Assembly: GCA_021733705.1 (NCBI GenBank)
Contig: JAIPKF010000020.1
Span: 1-14,600 of the forward strand
Direction of reading: 5' to 3'
Length of the DNA stretch: 14,600 nucleotides
Source of the DNA: Chthoniobacterales bacterium
GTDB lineage: Bacteria > Verrucomicrobiota > Verrucomicrobiia > Chthoniobacterales > UBA6821
The position numbers and the translations under genes are program-made. Below are positions 1 to 7,798 of the stretch, one piece after another. The notes below the pieces were generated by a model. That model was given only the letters and a program-made list of their open reading frames with translations. It was not told the DNA's origin and made no database searches. Within the stretch, counting starts at the first letter, position 1, and every line of letters begins with the position of its first letter.

Positions 1-1
1 A

Positions 2-778
2 GGTGCACTTTATGTCTTGGCTATCTCTTCGATCTCGGTCTATGGAATTGTCCTCGCAGGGTGGTCTTCAAATTCGAAGTATCCTTTTCTTGGTGGTATT
101 CGTTCCAGTTCTCAAATGATCTCTTATGAATTATCACTTGCTCTCTCTTTGATTCCTATTTTCATGTTGGTTGGTTCGTTAAGCTTAAATGATATTGTCC
201 AGTATCAAGTTGTTCATGGTTGGATGGTTGTTCCGTTTTGGCCTCAAGGAATGAGTTTCGAGACACTTTTTCAGCCGATGGCGCTCTTCGAAGCTTTTCG
301 CGCAGGATGTTCCTTGCAGAGAATATTAATTTGGATCCCACTTTTTATCTCCTTCATTCTCTTTTTTATCTCCATGTTTGCAGAGACTAATCGTCTGCCA
401 TTCGATCTCCCAGAAGCAGAACAAGAACTCATTGGTGGCTATCACACAGAGTATTCCTCGATGGGATTTGCACTTTTTTTCCTTGGTGAATATACGGCAA
501 TGATCGCTGGGGCTGGGGTAATCACAACACTTTTTTTAGGAGGCTGGAGTCTTCCTCTTGTTCCTGATGGCTCTCATGGCTGGTTTTGGGGGCTCGTGAA
601 CATCGCCGTCTTTCTCACCAAGGTAATTGCAATTCTCTTCATCTTCATTTGGGTACGTTGGACTATTCCACGTTTTCGCTACGATCAACTTATGAAGCTA
701 GGCTGGTACTTCTTCTTTGAATTAGCAGTTGCAAACATATTTCTTGCAGCTCTCATTTTGAGCTATGTGAAAAGATAA
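2..778 (+). CDS. nuoH: NADH-quinone oxidoreductase subunit H (5'-truncated by window edge)
   Basis: NuoH is the membrane subunit of complex I that joins the hydrophilic arm to the proton-pumping arm and forms much of the quinone chamber. The frame is open from base 2 (GALYVLAISSISVYG...), so the start lies to the left of the window. 258 residues are visible against about 325 in E. coli, so roughly 70 N-terminal residues are missing. The TTG at 17 lies inside a conserved segment and is not the start. Family marks are LAGWSSNSKYPFLGGIRSS, the acidic quinone-chamber loop AETNRLPFDLPEAEQEL and HTEYSSMGFALFFLGEY, followed by several hydrophobic helices. The stop is TAA at 776-778. nuoI follows after 144 bp. 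Identification is near certain from these motifs and the gene order. Confidence 0.97.
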   Translation, partial: GALYVLAISSISVYGIVLAGWSSNSKYPFLGGIRSSSQMISYELSLALSLIPIFMLVGSLSLNDIVQYQVVHGWMVVPFWPQGMSFETLFQPMALFEAFRAGCSLQRILIWIPLFISFILFFISMFAETNRLPFDLPEAEQELIGGYHTEYSSMGFALFFLGEYTAMIAGAGVITTLFLGGWSLPLVPDGSHGWFWGLVNIAVFLTKVIAILFIFIWVRWTIPRFRYDQLMKLGWYFFFELAVANIFLAALILSYVKR

Positions 779-922
779 TGACGTAGTGAAACTCTTATTC
801 CTGAAACTTGAATCTCCTCTATTATCCTTCCATATTATTTTATAAAACGTAAAAAAAGATTTTACTAATTGCTCTATCCTTTTATTACTAGTTATTCACT
901 CTCTGTCCTTACTTGCCGTACT

Positions 923-1447
923 ATGATTGTTAATAGGAAAAAACTAAACTGGTACGAAAAGCTTTACCTTCCTGCAATTATTGGGGGTCTTGCTATTACC
1001 TGGAAGCATTTCAAAAATTCTCTTTTTGGTAAGGGAGTCATTACAATGCAGTATCCTGAAGAAAAATGGGATGCTCATTTGCCAGAATGGTATCGAGGTG
1101 CTCCAACTTTAGTGAAAGATGAACATGGTCATGAGCGCTGCGTCTCCTGTCAGCTATGTGAATTTATTTGTCCGCCACGTGCAATTACTATTAAGCCGAT
1201 GGAAATTCCAGAAGGAGATCCATGGCGTAAGGTTGAAAAAGCTCCTCGTGTTTTTGATATAGATATGTCCCGCTGTATTTATTGTGGCTTATGCGAAGAG
1301 GTCTGCCCAGAGCAGGCGATTTATTTACGGAAGGATTACTCCATTACTGGACTGAGCCGGGATGAAATGATTCATCACAAAGAGAAGCTGTACGAATTAG
1401 GAGGAGTGATGACGGGATTAGTCTTCAAATGGAATGAGAAAAAGTGA
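923..1447 (+). CDS. nuoI: NADH-quinone oxidoreductase subunit I (two [4Fe-4S] ferredoxin-type subunit)
   Basis: NuoI carries the two [4Fe-4S] clusters (N6a, N6b) that pass electrons from the peripheral arm towards cluster N2 and quinone. I chose ATG 923 (174 aa) because the product then begins MIVNRKKLNWYEKLYLPAI, which matches the usual NuoI N-terminus. The frame is open further upstream to a TTG at 869, but that adds 18 residues without family character. Two complete CxxCxxCxxxCP motifs are present: C73/C76/C79/C83 (CVSCQLCEFICP) and C118/C121/C124/C128 (CIYCGLCEEVCP). They are separated by the typical linker with YPEEKW and KPMEIP nearby. No Shine-Dalgarno motif precedes the start; the leader is C/T-rich. 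The gene lies between nuoH and nuoJ, 166 bp before nuoJ. Confidence 0.96.
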   Translation: MIVNRKKLNWYEKLYLPAIIGGLAITWKHFKNSLFGKGVITMQYPEEKWDAHLPEWYRGAPTLVKDEHGHERCVSCQLCEFICPPRAITIKPMEIPEGDPWRKVEKAPRVFDIDMSRCIYCGLCEEVCPEQAIYLRKDYSITGLSRDEMIHHKEKLYELGGVMTGLVFKWNEKK

Positions 1448-1613
1448 AAACCCTATTTCTTTTCCTTTTTAACAAGACAGCAACTGAGCTCATCCGATTC
1501 TTGAGATGTTTACAATTTTCAGCTAATCAACTTTTTTACTTGATGCTATCGTTCTCTTTTCAAACTTTTGAGAATTTACTGCTTCTCCACACTTAAACCA
1601 TGAATTCTCACCC

Positions 1614-2114
1614 ATGCAACTAACTCTTTTCTGGATTTTTTCTTCCCTCATGATTGCCTTCGGGCTTGGTGTTGTAACACTTCGGAGCCCGATTTCTTGT
1701 GCCATGTGCTTAGTGAGTTCTTTTATTTGCCTCGCTGCTGTTTTTATAACTCTGGATGCCTTTTTTATCGCCATTGTTCAAGTACTCGTTGCTGCAGGAG
1801 CCGTAATGGTTCTTTTTCTATTCATTATTATGCTTTTAAATTTGCAAGCAGAGGAATGCCGTCGAGTTAAACTCGGAGTGATGCTCGGGGGAGCTGTTGT
1901 TGTGTTATCCTTTATGGTACTTCTTTCTGAAACACTCGAATCAAGTCCTCAATTTTCAAAAATGATGCCTCCAATAACCGCTTCATCTCAAGATGTGAGT
2001 ATGATTGGCATGACTCTTTTTCATTCCTTCAATTTACCATTTCAAATTGTTGGTGTCTTGCTTTTGGTAGCAACAGTAGGAGTTGTTCTTCTCAGCCGAA
2101 GAACGCTTCGGTAG
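1614..2114 (+). CDS. nuoJ: NADH-quinone oxidoreductase subunit J
   Basis: NuoJ is a small membrane subunit of complex I. Its third helix takes part in the conformational coupling between quinone reduction and proton pumping. The product is 166 aa with about five hydrophobic helices. The signature is the TM3 stretch VQVLVAAGAVMVLFLFIIMLLN (residues about 55-76), followed by the short charged segment QAEECRRVKLG. At residue 60 there is Ala where E. coli and most homologues have Tyr (E. coli VYAGA, here VAAGA). The ATG at 1614 gives the usual short N-terminus; another ATG at 1600 is out of frame. There is no Shine-Dalgarno motif. An antisense open frame at 1523-1774 overlaps the start but looks like a shadow. 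nuoK follows after 78 bp. Confidence 0.95.
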   Translation: MQLTLFWIFSSLMIAFGLGVVTLRSPISCAMCLVSSFICLAAVFITLDAFFIAIVQVLVAAGAVMVLFLFIIMLLNLQAEECRRVKLGVMLGGAVVVLSFMVLLSETLESSPQFSKMMPPITASSQDVSMIGMTLFHSFNLPFQIVGVLLLVATVGVVLLSRRTLR

Positions 2115-2192
2115 ATTTTATCAATAGATGCACTTTTTAGAAAATGATTGTTTTTTAAGAATATATAAAACTTCTAGCCTATCACTTTTTCA

Positions 2193-2510
2193 ATGATTAC
2201 CCTATCTCATTACCTTATGGCCAGTGGCCTTCTCTTCTCCCTAGGTCTTGCAGGGGTAATGCTTCGTCGCAATATCATTATTATTTTAATGTGCCTGGAA
2301 ATGATGTTGAGTGCCGTCAATCTCTCTATTGTTGCTTTTTCACGATATAGTATTGTTCATGGACATCAAAATTATGATGCACAAGTATTAGTCTTTTTTA
2401 TTATTACTGTTGCTGCAGCAGAAATTGCTGTTGGATTAGCAATTATTGTAGCCTTGTTTCGCAGCCGTCAAACAACCCACAGTGAAGATCTTAATTCAAT
2501 GAAATTCTAA
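2193..2510 (+). CDS. nuoK: NADH-quinone oxidoreductase subunit K
   Basis: NuoK is the small three-helix, MrpC-like subunit in the membrane arm of complex I. The product is 105 aa, about the usual length. Both membrane glutamates needed for activity in the family are present: E36 in the CLEMMLSAVNL motif of TM2 (E. coli E36) and E77 in VAAAEIAVGLAI of TM3 (equivalent to E. coli E72; the loop before it is a few residues longer here). TM1 is LMASGLLFSLGLAGVM. The start ATG 2193 follows a pyrimidine-rich run without a Shine-Dalgarno motif. The next gene is nuoL, 115 bp downstream. Confidence 0.96.
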   Translation: MITLSHYLMASGLLFSLGLAGVMLRRNIIIILMCLEMMLSAVNLSIVAFSRYSIVHGHQNYDAQVLVFFIITVAAAEIAVGLAIIVALFRSRQTTHSEDLNSMKF

Positions 2511-2625
2511 TTAAAAATCTTTTGACAATACTTCTCTGCTAAAAACCTCTACCCAGCTTCTGTTCTTCAAGAATATAAAATAAACTTGTCTTTTTTCTCT
2601 AGTCTCTAGCTAATTCTTCATCGCT

Positions 2626-4461
2626 GTGAATCTACTTACTTCTCAACTCTCTGTATTAGTTTGGGTCATATACTTAGCACCATTGGTAGCTGCGGCATCT
2701 ATTCTATGCATCACTCAACGTAATAAGATTGCAGCAGCTTCATTAGCTATCACAGCTGCGGTGATTTCGTGTTTAGCTAGTTGGGTAATATTTCTTAAAG
2801 GAACTGATTTTGTAGTTTCAGGAATAAAATGGATCGATTTCGGAGAGGCCCTCACTATTTCTATTGGTATGATGGTGGATCCGTTAACCCGCATGATGCT
2901 TGTAGTTGTAACAACTATTGCAACAATCGTTTTTATCTACTCTATTGGCTATATGCGTGAGGAAAGTGGCTATGCACGCTTTTTTGCGGGGCTTGCCTTT
3001 TTTCTTTTTTCTATGCTTGGTATTGTTCTAGCAGATAATTTTATCATGCTCTTTATCAGTTGGGAGCTTGTAGGATTTAGTTCCTATCTTCTCATCATGC
3101 ACTTCTTTGAAAAAGAGAGTGCTGCTGATGCTGGAAAGCAAGCTTTCATCGTCAATCGCATTGGAGACTTTGGACTTTTTATAGGAATTTTACTCCTATG
3201 GTATGCTACTGGCAGCATTTCCTTTTCTTCAATCAATCAATCGCTTCCTCTTTTTGGTACCAATTCGGTCTTTCTAGCACTCTCTTTAGTCTTTATTTTT
3301 TGCGGCACTATTGGGAAATCGGCACAATTTCCGCTACATATATGGTTGCCCAACTCCATGGAGGGTCCCACTCCTGTCTCCTCCCTGCTCCACGCGGCAA
3401 CAATGGTTGCAGCCGGTGTTTATATGCTAGCACGTATTTTCCCATTACTCTCTTTTTCTCCAGGAGCTCGTGAAGTAATTCTTTGGATTGGTGCTATCAC
3501 AACATTGGGTGCTGCTTTGCTTGGAACACAACAAAATGATTTCAAGCGTGTCTTAGCCTACTCAACTATTTCTCAACTAGGGTATATGGTTACAGCTGTT
3601 GGAGTCGCAACAACAGCGGCAGTCCCTATATTTCATCTTTTTACACATGCTTTTTTCAAATGTCTTCTCTTTCTAACATCGGGATCAGTCATGGTAAGCA
3701 TGCACCATGAACTTGATATTTGGAAAATGGGAGGTCTTCGTAAGCGAATGCCAATCACTTTTATTGCTTTTGTCTGTGGTATGTTAGCACTGGCAGGATG
3801 TCCTTTCTTCAGTGGCAGTTTCAGTAAAGATCTCATCATGAAGTTTGCTTTCGAACAGAATAAAATTGTCTTTTGGATGATCGTTATTGCTGCTGGACTA
3901 ACAGCATTTTATATCACACGTGTCTGTATCGTCGCTTTTTTTGGAGCAGCTCGTACAGAACATGCCCGCACTGCTCCGGAGTCACCTCTAGTAATGACGA
4001 TTCCATTGATCTTACTCTCTATTCCAGCCATTTTTTCTGGGTATCCTTGGATCACACGTTATTTCATTCTCCCTCTTGGAAGTTTAGAACTTCCAAAAGA
4101 GACTCCAGCGTATGTGGAATGGATTTTTATTCTCTTTTTCCTCATTGGTACATTAGCTGCTATAACACTCTATAGAAACGCATCACAAGACCCGATTACT
4201 ATTCCATTGCTTGCTAAACGCTTTTATATTGATGATTTCTATGACTGGTGTGTAAAACAGATTCAAGGAGCATTTGCCAATGCAATGGCATTTGTTGATC
4301 GCTGGGTTATTGATGGATTTATCGTTCAAGGAATCGCTTCAGTAACCTGGTCTGTGGGTTTTATATTACGCTTTTTACAAGTTGGTAATCTCCAAGCATA
4401 CACACTTTTCCTTGGTGGAGGTGTTATTGGAATGATAGTGCTGTTGATGAGGATTCATTAA
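2626..4461 (+). CDS. nuoL: NADH-quinone oxidoreductase subunit L (distal antiporter-like proton pump)
   Basis: NuoL is the distal Mrp-antiporter-like proton-pumping subunit and also supplies the long lateral helix along the membrane arm. The product is 611 aa against 613 in E. coli, so it is full length, including the C-terminal lateral-helix region. Key residues are visible: E147 in TM5 (SWELVGFSSYLLI), K231 in TM7 (GKSAQFPLHIWLP), H256 (LLHAATMVAAG), H341 and K345 (THAFFKCLLFL), and K401 in TM12 (FSGSFSKD). One small deviation is Asn at 243 in the loop after TM7 (WLPNSMEGPTPVS), where LPD is common. The start codon is GTG at 2626, with no Shine-Dalgarno motif upstream. The start fits because the N-terminal hydrophobic helix begins shortly after it. 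Confidence 0.97.
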   Translation: MNLLTSQLSVLVWVIYLAPLVAAASILCITQRNKIAAASLAITAAVISCLASWVIFLKGTDFVVSGIKWIDFGEALTISIGMMVDPLTRMMLVVVTTIATIVFIYSIGYMREESGYARFFAGLAFFLFSMLGIVLADNFIMLFISWELVGFSSYLLIMHFFEKESAADAGKQAFIVNRIGDFGLFIGILLLWYATGSISFSSINQSLPLFGTNSVFLALSLVFIFCGTIGKSAQFPLHIWLPNSMEGPTPVSSLLHAATMVAAGVYMLARIFPLLSFSPGAREVILWIGAITTLGAALLGTQQNDFKRVLAYSTISQLGYMVTAVGVATTAAVPIFHLFTHAFFKCLLFLTSGSVMVSMHHELDIWKMGGLRKRMPITFIAFVCGMLALAGCPFFSGSFSKDLIMKFAFEQNKIVFWMIVIAAGLTAFYITRVCIVAFFGAARTEHARTAPESPLVMTIPLILLSIPAIFSGYPWITRYFILPLGSLELPKETPAYVEWIFILFFLIGTLAAITLYRNASQDPITIPLLAKRFYIDDFYDWCVKQIQGAFANAMAFVDRWVIDGFIVQGIASVTWSVGFILRFLQVGNLQAYTLFLGGGVIGMIVLLMRIH

Positions 4462-4569
4462 TTCAAAATGATGATTTAAATGCATGTTCCTAAGGAGAAT
4501 TTTCAAAAACCCTATTGAACCATACAACTATTCTTAATTACTCCTTCATTACTTTTTACTTTTCGTTTC

Positions 4570-6033
4570 ATGAGTCCTCTTCTTTTTCTTATTTTTCTCC
4601 CCTTTGTTGCTATCATTTTGATCCTGTGTGGTGCCCCTGCACGTCTCACGTCACTTTTAACAACTGGATTGAATTTTTTATTGAGTCTATTTTTATGCTA
4701 CCATTATAACTTAGTCTTAGGGGGCTGGCAGTACCTTCAGGAAACAAAAATCGTTCCAAAAATTGGACTTAATTTCACGCTAGGAGCTGATGGATTGAGT
4801 CTAACGTTGTTGTTGCTGACAGGCCTTGTCTCTTTTACGGCTATTTGTGTAACCCCAAAAATGGAGCGCTCTCCAAATCTTTTTTACTGTTGCTTGCTTA
4901 TAATTACAGCGGGATTGGCAGGTGCTTTTTCATCCTTAGATACCTTTTTTCTCTATGGCTTTCACGAGATCGCACTTATTCCTGTTTTTATCATGATTGG
5001 CATTTGGGGTTCGGGAGATCGACAGGCAGCCGCATGGAAAGCGACACTCTATCTTGGTGCAGATAGTCTTATTGTGCTCTTAGGAATTATTGCTCTCTAT
5101 CTTTCTGCCCCTACGAGCTTTCGATCTTTTGATTTTCGTGTAATGGCTGAACTAAGTCAAAATGAAATAAGCCATCCTGCCTCCTGGATTTATCTGCTTC
5201 TTCTTGCTGGGTTTGGAACCTTAGTGTCGCTTTTCCCCTTCCATTCATGGGCTCCAAGCACCTACTCAAGTGCTCCAGCGCCCACAGCAATGCTCCATGC
5301 TGGTGTTCTCAAAAAATTTGGACTCTATGGATTAATTCGTTTAGCTCTCCCTATTTTTCCTGTAGCAGTTGGAAAATTTTCGATGTTACTCCTAATTCTT
5401 CTTATTTGTAATATCATTTACATTGGGTACGTTACCATCGCACAACGTCGTCTTGATTGGACGATTGCTTATTCAAGTGTCATGCACATGGGAACAATAT
5501 TCCTAGGCCTTGTTGCATTCAATATGCTGAGTCTGAGTGGGGCTGCTCTTCTCATGTTTGGACATGGTCTCTCCATAGCAGTTCTTTTTGCTCTGTGTGG
5601 AGCACTGCGCGCTCGCACGGAAACTCTCACCTATGATGAATTGGGAGGATTGGCTCAACTTCTTCCAAAAGCATCCTTGCTTTTTGGCTTTGGAACGATG
5701 GCCTCCGTTGGCTTGCCAGGCTTTACCAATTTTGCTGGAGAAATCCTCATCTTCTTTGGAGCTACCGCAACAGTGATTATTAATCAGGGATCAAAAATTT
5801 TAATCATTGCAATTATTGCTGCCCTATGGGGCGTAGTTATTTCAGCAATTTATATGTTACGAGCGTATCGATCTGTCTTTTTTGGCCCAATATTCCAAGC
5901 AGAACGTTGGACAAATATTAAAGATCTTTCATTAAAAGAGTTTGCACCAGTAACCTTACTTCTTGTTGTTCTCTTAATAACCGGAATTTTCCCTCAATTG
6001 ATCTTAAACCTAGTAAATACAGCATTTCGTTAA
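4570..6033 (+). CDS. nuoM: NADH-quinone oxidoreductase subunit M (antiporter-like, lacking the TM7 lysine)
   Basis: NuoM is the middle antiporter-like proton-channel subunit of complex I. The product is 487 aa, slightly shorter than E. coli (509). Retained functional residues are E133 in TM5 (FHEIALIPVFIMIGIWG; E. coli E144), K249 in TM8 (LHAGVLKKFGLYGLIR; E. coli K265) and E391 in TM12 (TNFAGEILIFFG; E. coli E407). The TM7 lysine (E. coli K234, seven residues before the His of HxW) is replaced by L218 in GFGTLVSLFPFHSWAP. The usual LPDAH after the HxW is APSTY. As I recall the family, this GFGxLVSLxPFHxWAP style belongs to a distinct NuoM subgroup, so it is probably a lineage trait and not damage. 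The ATG at 4570 was chosen over upstream frames because the TM1 sequence starts there. Confidence 0.94.
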   Translation: MSPLLFLIFLPFVAIILILCGAPARLTSLLTTGLNFLLSLFLCYHYNLVLGGWQYLQETKIVPKIGLNFTLGADGLSLTLLLLTGLVSFTAICVTPKMERSPNLFYCCLLIITAGLAGAFSSLDTFFLYGFHEIALIPVFIMIGIWGSGDRQAAAWKATLYLGADSLIVLLGIIALYLSAPTSFRSFDFRVMAELSQNEISHPASWIYLLLLAGFGTLVSLFPFHSWAPSTYSSAPAPTAMLHAGVLKKFGLYGLIRLALPIFPVAVGKFSMLLLILLICNIIYIGYVTIAQRRLDWTIAYSSVMHMGTIFLGLVAFNMLSLSGAALLMFGHGLSIAVLFALCGALRARTETLTYDELGGLAQLLPKASLLFGFGTMASVGLPGFTNFAGEILIFFGATATVIINQGSKILIIAIIAALWGVVISAIYMLRAYRSVFFGPIFQAERWTNIKDLSLKEFAPVTLLLVVLLITGIFPQLILNLVNTAFR

Positions 6034-6247
6034 GTATTTAGTACACCGTTGAAGTTATAATGATAAATGAAAAATAAAGTCTTCTAGTCAGTGATATTAT
6101 TTTAGGAACATTGCATTAAACCAAAAGGTACTTATTTTCAGAAAACTTAAAAAACTCCTCATTAGATAACTTCTTTTTAAATCAGATCTATTACGAGCAG
6201 ACAACTAGCATCCATACCCTTTACCTTTTATTTTTTAACTTGACTGC

Positions 6248-7687
6248 ATGAATCCATTATTCCTCGAATTAACTGTAGTTTTACTTGGTATTGCTCTGCT
6301 GATGGTGGAGGCCTTCTTTCCAAAACTTTGTAAAAAGAGACTTGCCTTCGTAGGTATGGGGGGGCTCTTTTTTGTACTTCTTTTAACTTGGCTCCCTATG
6401 AGTTCAGTTTCGATAGAAAGTGCTCCCTTTTATACGATTGATAACGTTGCGCTTTTTTTTAAGCGATTCATGATTGTTACGACAATCCTCACCTTACTTA
6501 TGTCACTGGATTATATTCCAGTGATTGAACGTGGTATTCCAGGTGAACGTCTGGGAGCAGGAGTCGGAGAATTTTTTATTCTTCCTATTTTTGCGTGTGC
6601 AAGCTTGATGTGGCTCGTATCAGCAGTCAGTTTTATTTTGCTTTTTGTGTCACTAGAGTGCATGACAGTGGTACTTTATATTTCTATTTCCTATTTACGA
6701 AAAGATCCCAAATCCTTGGAGGCAGGTACTAAATATCTTATATTGAGTGCTCTTACGACCGGGTTCCTTATTTATGGCATTAGCTGGATTTTTGGTGTTA
6801 CTGGAACAACAAGTATTGCACATCTTGCCGAAAGTATTGTATTGCTCCCTGCTTCATCGATGACACCGCTTCTTTTTGGAACTGGACTTATTCTCGTAGC
6901 GTTGTGTTTTAAAATTGCTGCCTTTCCATTTCAATTTTGGCTTCCTGATGTTTACCAGGGGGCTCCTACACCAATTACTGCATTTCTTTCTATTGCCTCA
7001 AAAGCTGCAGGGTTCGTCTTACTACTCCGATTCCTGGAACAACTCTATCTTATTCCAACTCTTGGGAAAAAAGTTTTTGCTATTACTACTCTTTTAGCAA
7101 TAGTGACACTCCTCTTTGGAAATCTTGCTGCAATGGCTCAAACCAACATGAAGCGTCTCCTCGCTTACTCAAGTATTGCCCATACTGGCTATATTCTAAT
7201 GGCTGTCGCGAGTATCGGTGCGGCTTTAGCTGTACCAGCCATTGGGTTCTATTTGGTTGCTTATTTAGCTATGACTTCACTAGCTTTTATAGTGCTCATG
7301 ATTGTAACTGAAACTTCAGGTGGTGATGAAATCTATTGCTTTCAAGGACTTCATGAACGCTCTCCTCTTCTAGCAGCCGCAATGACAGTGGCTATGATTT
7401 CATTAGCAGGACTTCCATTTTCTGCAGGATTTTTTGGTAAATTTTTTATTTTTCAAGTTGCCTTTCAACAAGGTCATTATGGTTTGCTTGCAGTTGCTAC
7501 TCTTTCTGTTGTTGCTGGAATTTATTATTATCTCAAAGTTGTTAAGGCAATGTATTGGAAACAACCTAGCGAAACATGTACTCCTATAACCCTTTCTAAG
7601 TTAACAACAGTACTGATTTCAGCATTAATTGCTGTGATTATTATTTTGGGTATCTATCCGACCCCCATATTAATGTCGCTCCAATAG
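6248..7687 (+). CDS. nuoN: NADH-quinone oxidoreductase subunit N (antiporter-like proton pump)
   Basis: NuoN is the third antiporter-like subunit of the complex I membrane arm and usually the last gene of the operon, as here. The product is 479 aa, with about 14 hydrophobic helices. Functional residues are present: E137 in TM5 (FVSLECMTVVLYI), K222 in TM7 (CFKIAAFPFQFWLPDVYQGAPTP) and K252 in TM8 (SIASKAAGFVLLLR). The HxW motif reads QFW, a mild deviation. The 214-bp gap before it is the largest in the operon; it contains an isolated TATAAT at 6056-6061 with no convincing -35 partner, so a separate promoter is possible but unproven. There is no Shine-Dalgarno motif before ATG 6248. A hairpin lies 29 nt after the stop. 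Confidence 0.96.
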   Translation: MNPLFLELTVVLLGIALLMVEAFFPKLCKKRLAFVGMGGLFFVLLLTWLPMSSVSIESAPFYTIDNVALFFKRFMIVTTILTLLMSLDYIPVIERGIPGERLGAGVGEFFILPIFACASLMWLVSAVSFILLFVSLECMTVVLYISISYLRKDPKSLEAGTKYLILSALTTGFLIYGISWIFGVTGTTSIAHLAESIVLLPASSMTPLLFGTGLILVALCFKIAAFPFQFWLPDVYQGAPTPITAFLSIASKAAGFVLLLRFLEQLYLIPTLGKKVFAITTLLAIVTLLFGNLAAMAQTNMKRLLAYSSIAHTGYILMAVASIGAALAVPAIGFYLVAYLAMTSLAFIVLMIVTETSGGDEIYCFQGLHERSPLLAAAMTVAMISLAGLPFSAGFFGKFFIFQVAFQQGHYGLLAVATLSVVAGIYYYLKVVKAMYWKQPSETCTPITLSKLTTVLISALIAVIIILGIYPTPILMSLQ

Positions 7688-7700
7688 CAGGTTCCATTCA

Positions 7701-7759
7701 GGTAAGAATTTTGGAAGTTAGGATTTTCTTTCCTAACGATATTATTTTTAACTCTTACC
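7701..7759 (+). terminator. Nested hairpins between nuoN and mgtA (possible nuo terminator or mgtA leader)
   Basis: An inner perfect 7-bp stem with a 7-nt loop (GTTAGGA 7717-7723, TCCTAAC 7731-7737) is enclosed by an outer pair GGTAAGA 7701-7707 / TCTTACC 7753-7759. The outer stem continues past one mismatch with two more pairs. A T-rich run (ATTATTTTT) follows the inner stem after a few bases, which would suit a weak intrinsic terminator for the nuo operon. The structure also lies in the 111-nt leader of mgtA, so regulation of mgtA is an alternative. Found by eye; no folding energy was computed. Confidence 0.4.
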
Positions 7760-7798
7760 AAAAACCTTATATACGAAATCCTTGTAAATATCATCGTC

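Noticed and set aside
869..922. TTG start extending NuoI by 18 residues
   Set aside because: The added residues do not match NuoI N-termini, while ATG 923 gives the usual beginning RKKLNWYEKLYLPAI.
1523..1774. Antisense open frame overlapping the start of nuoJ (83 codons)
   Set aside because: It lies mostly opposite the well-supported nuoJ start, has no recognisable domain, and looks like a by-product of nuoJ codon usage.
3198..3473. Alternative-frame open reading inside nuoL
   Set aside because: It overlaps conserved NuoL helices and its translation is low-complexity and Ser/His-rich, as expected from an out-of-frame reading.
4491..4497. TAAGGAG, the best Shine-Dalgarno-like string in the nuo spacers
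   Set aside because: It is about 73 nt before the nuoM ATG and precedes no good start codon at normal spacing; the TTG at 4515 opens a different frame without family similarity.
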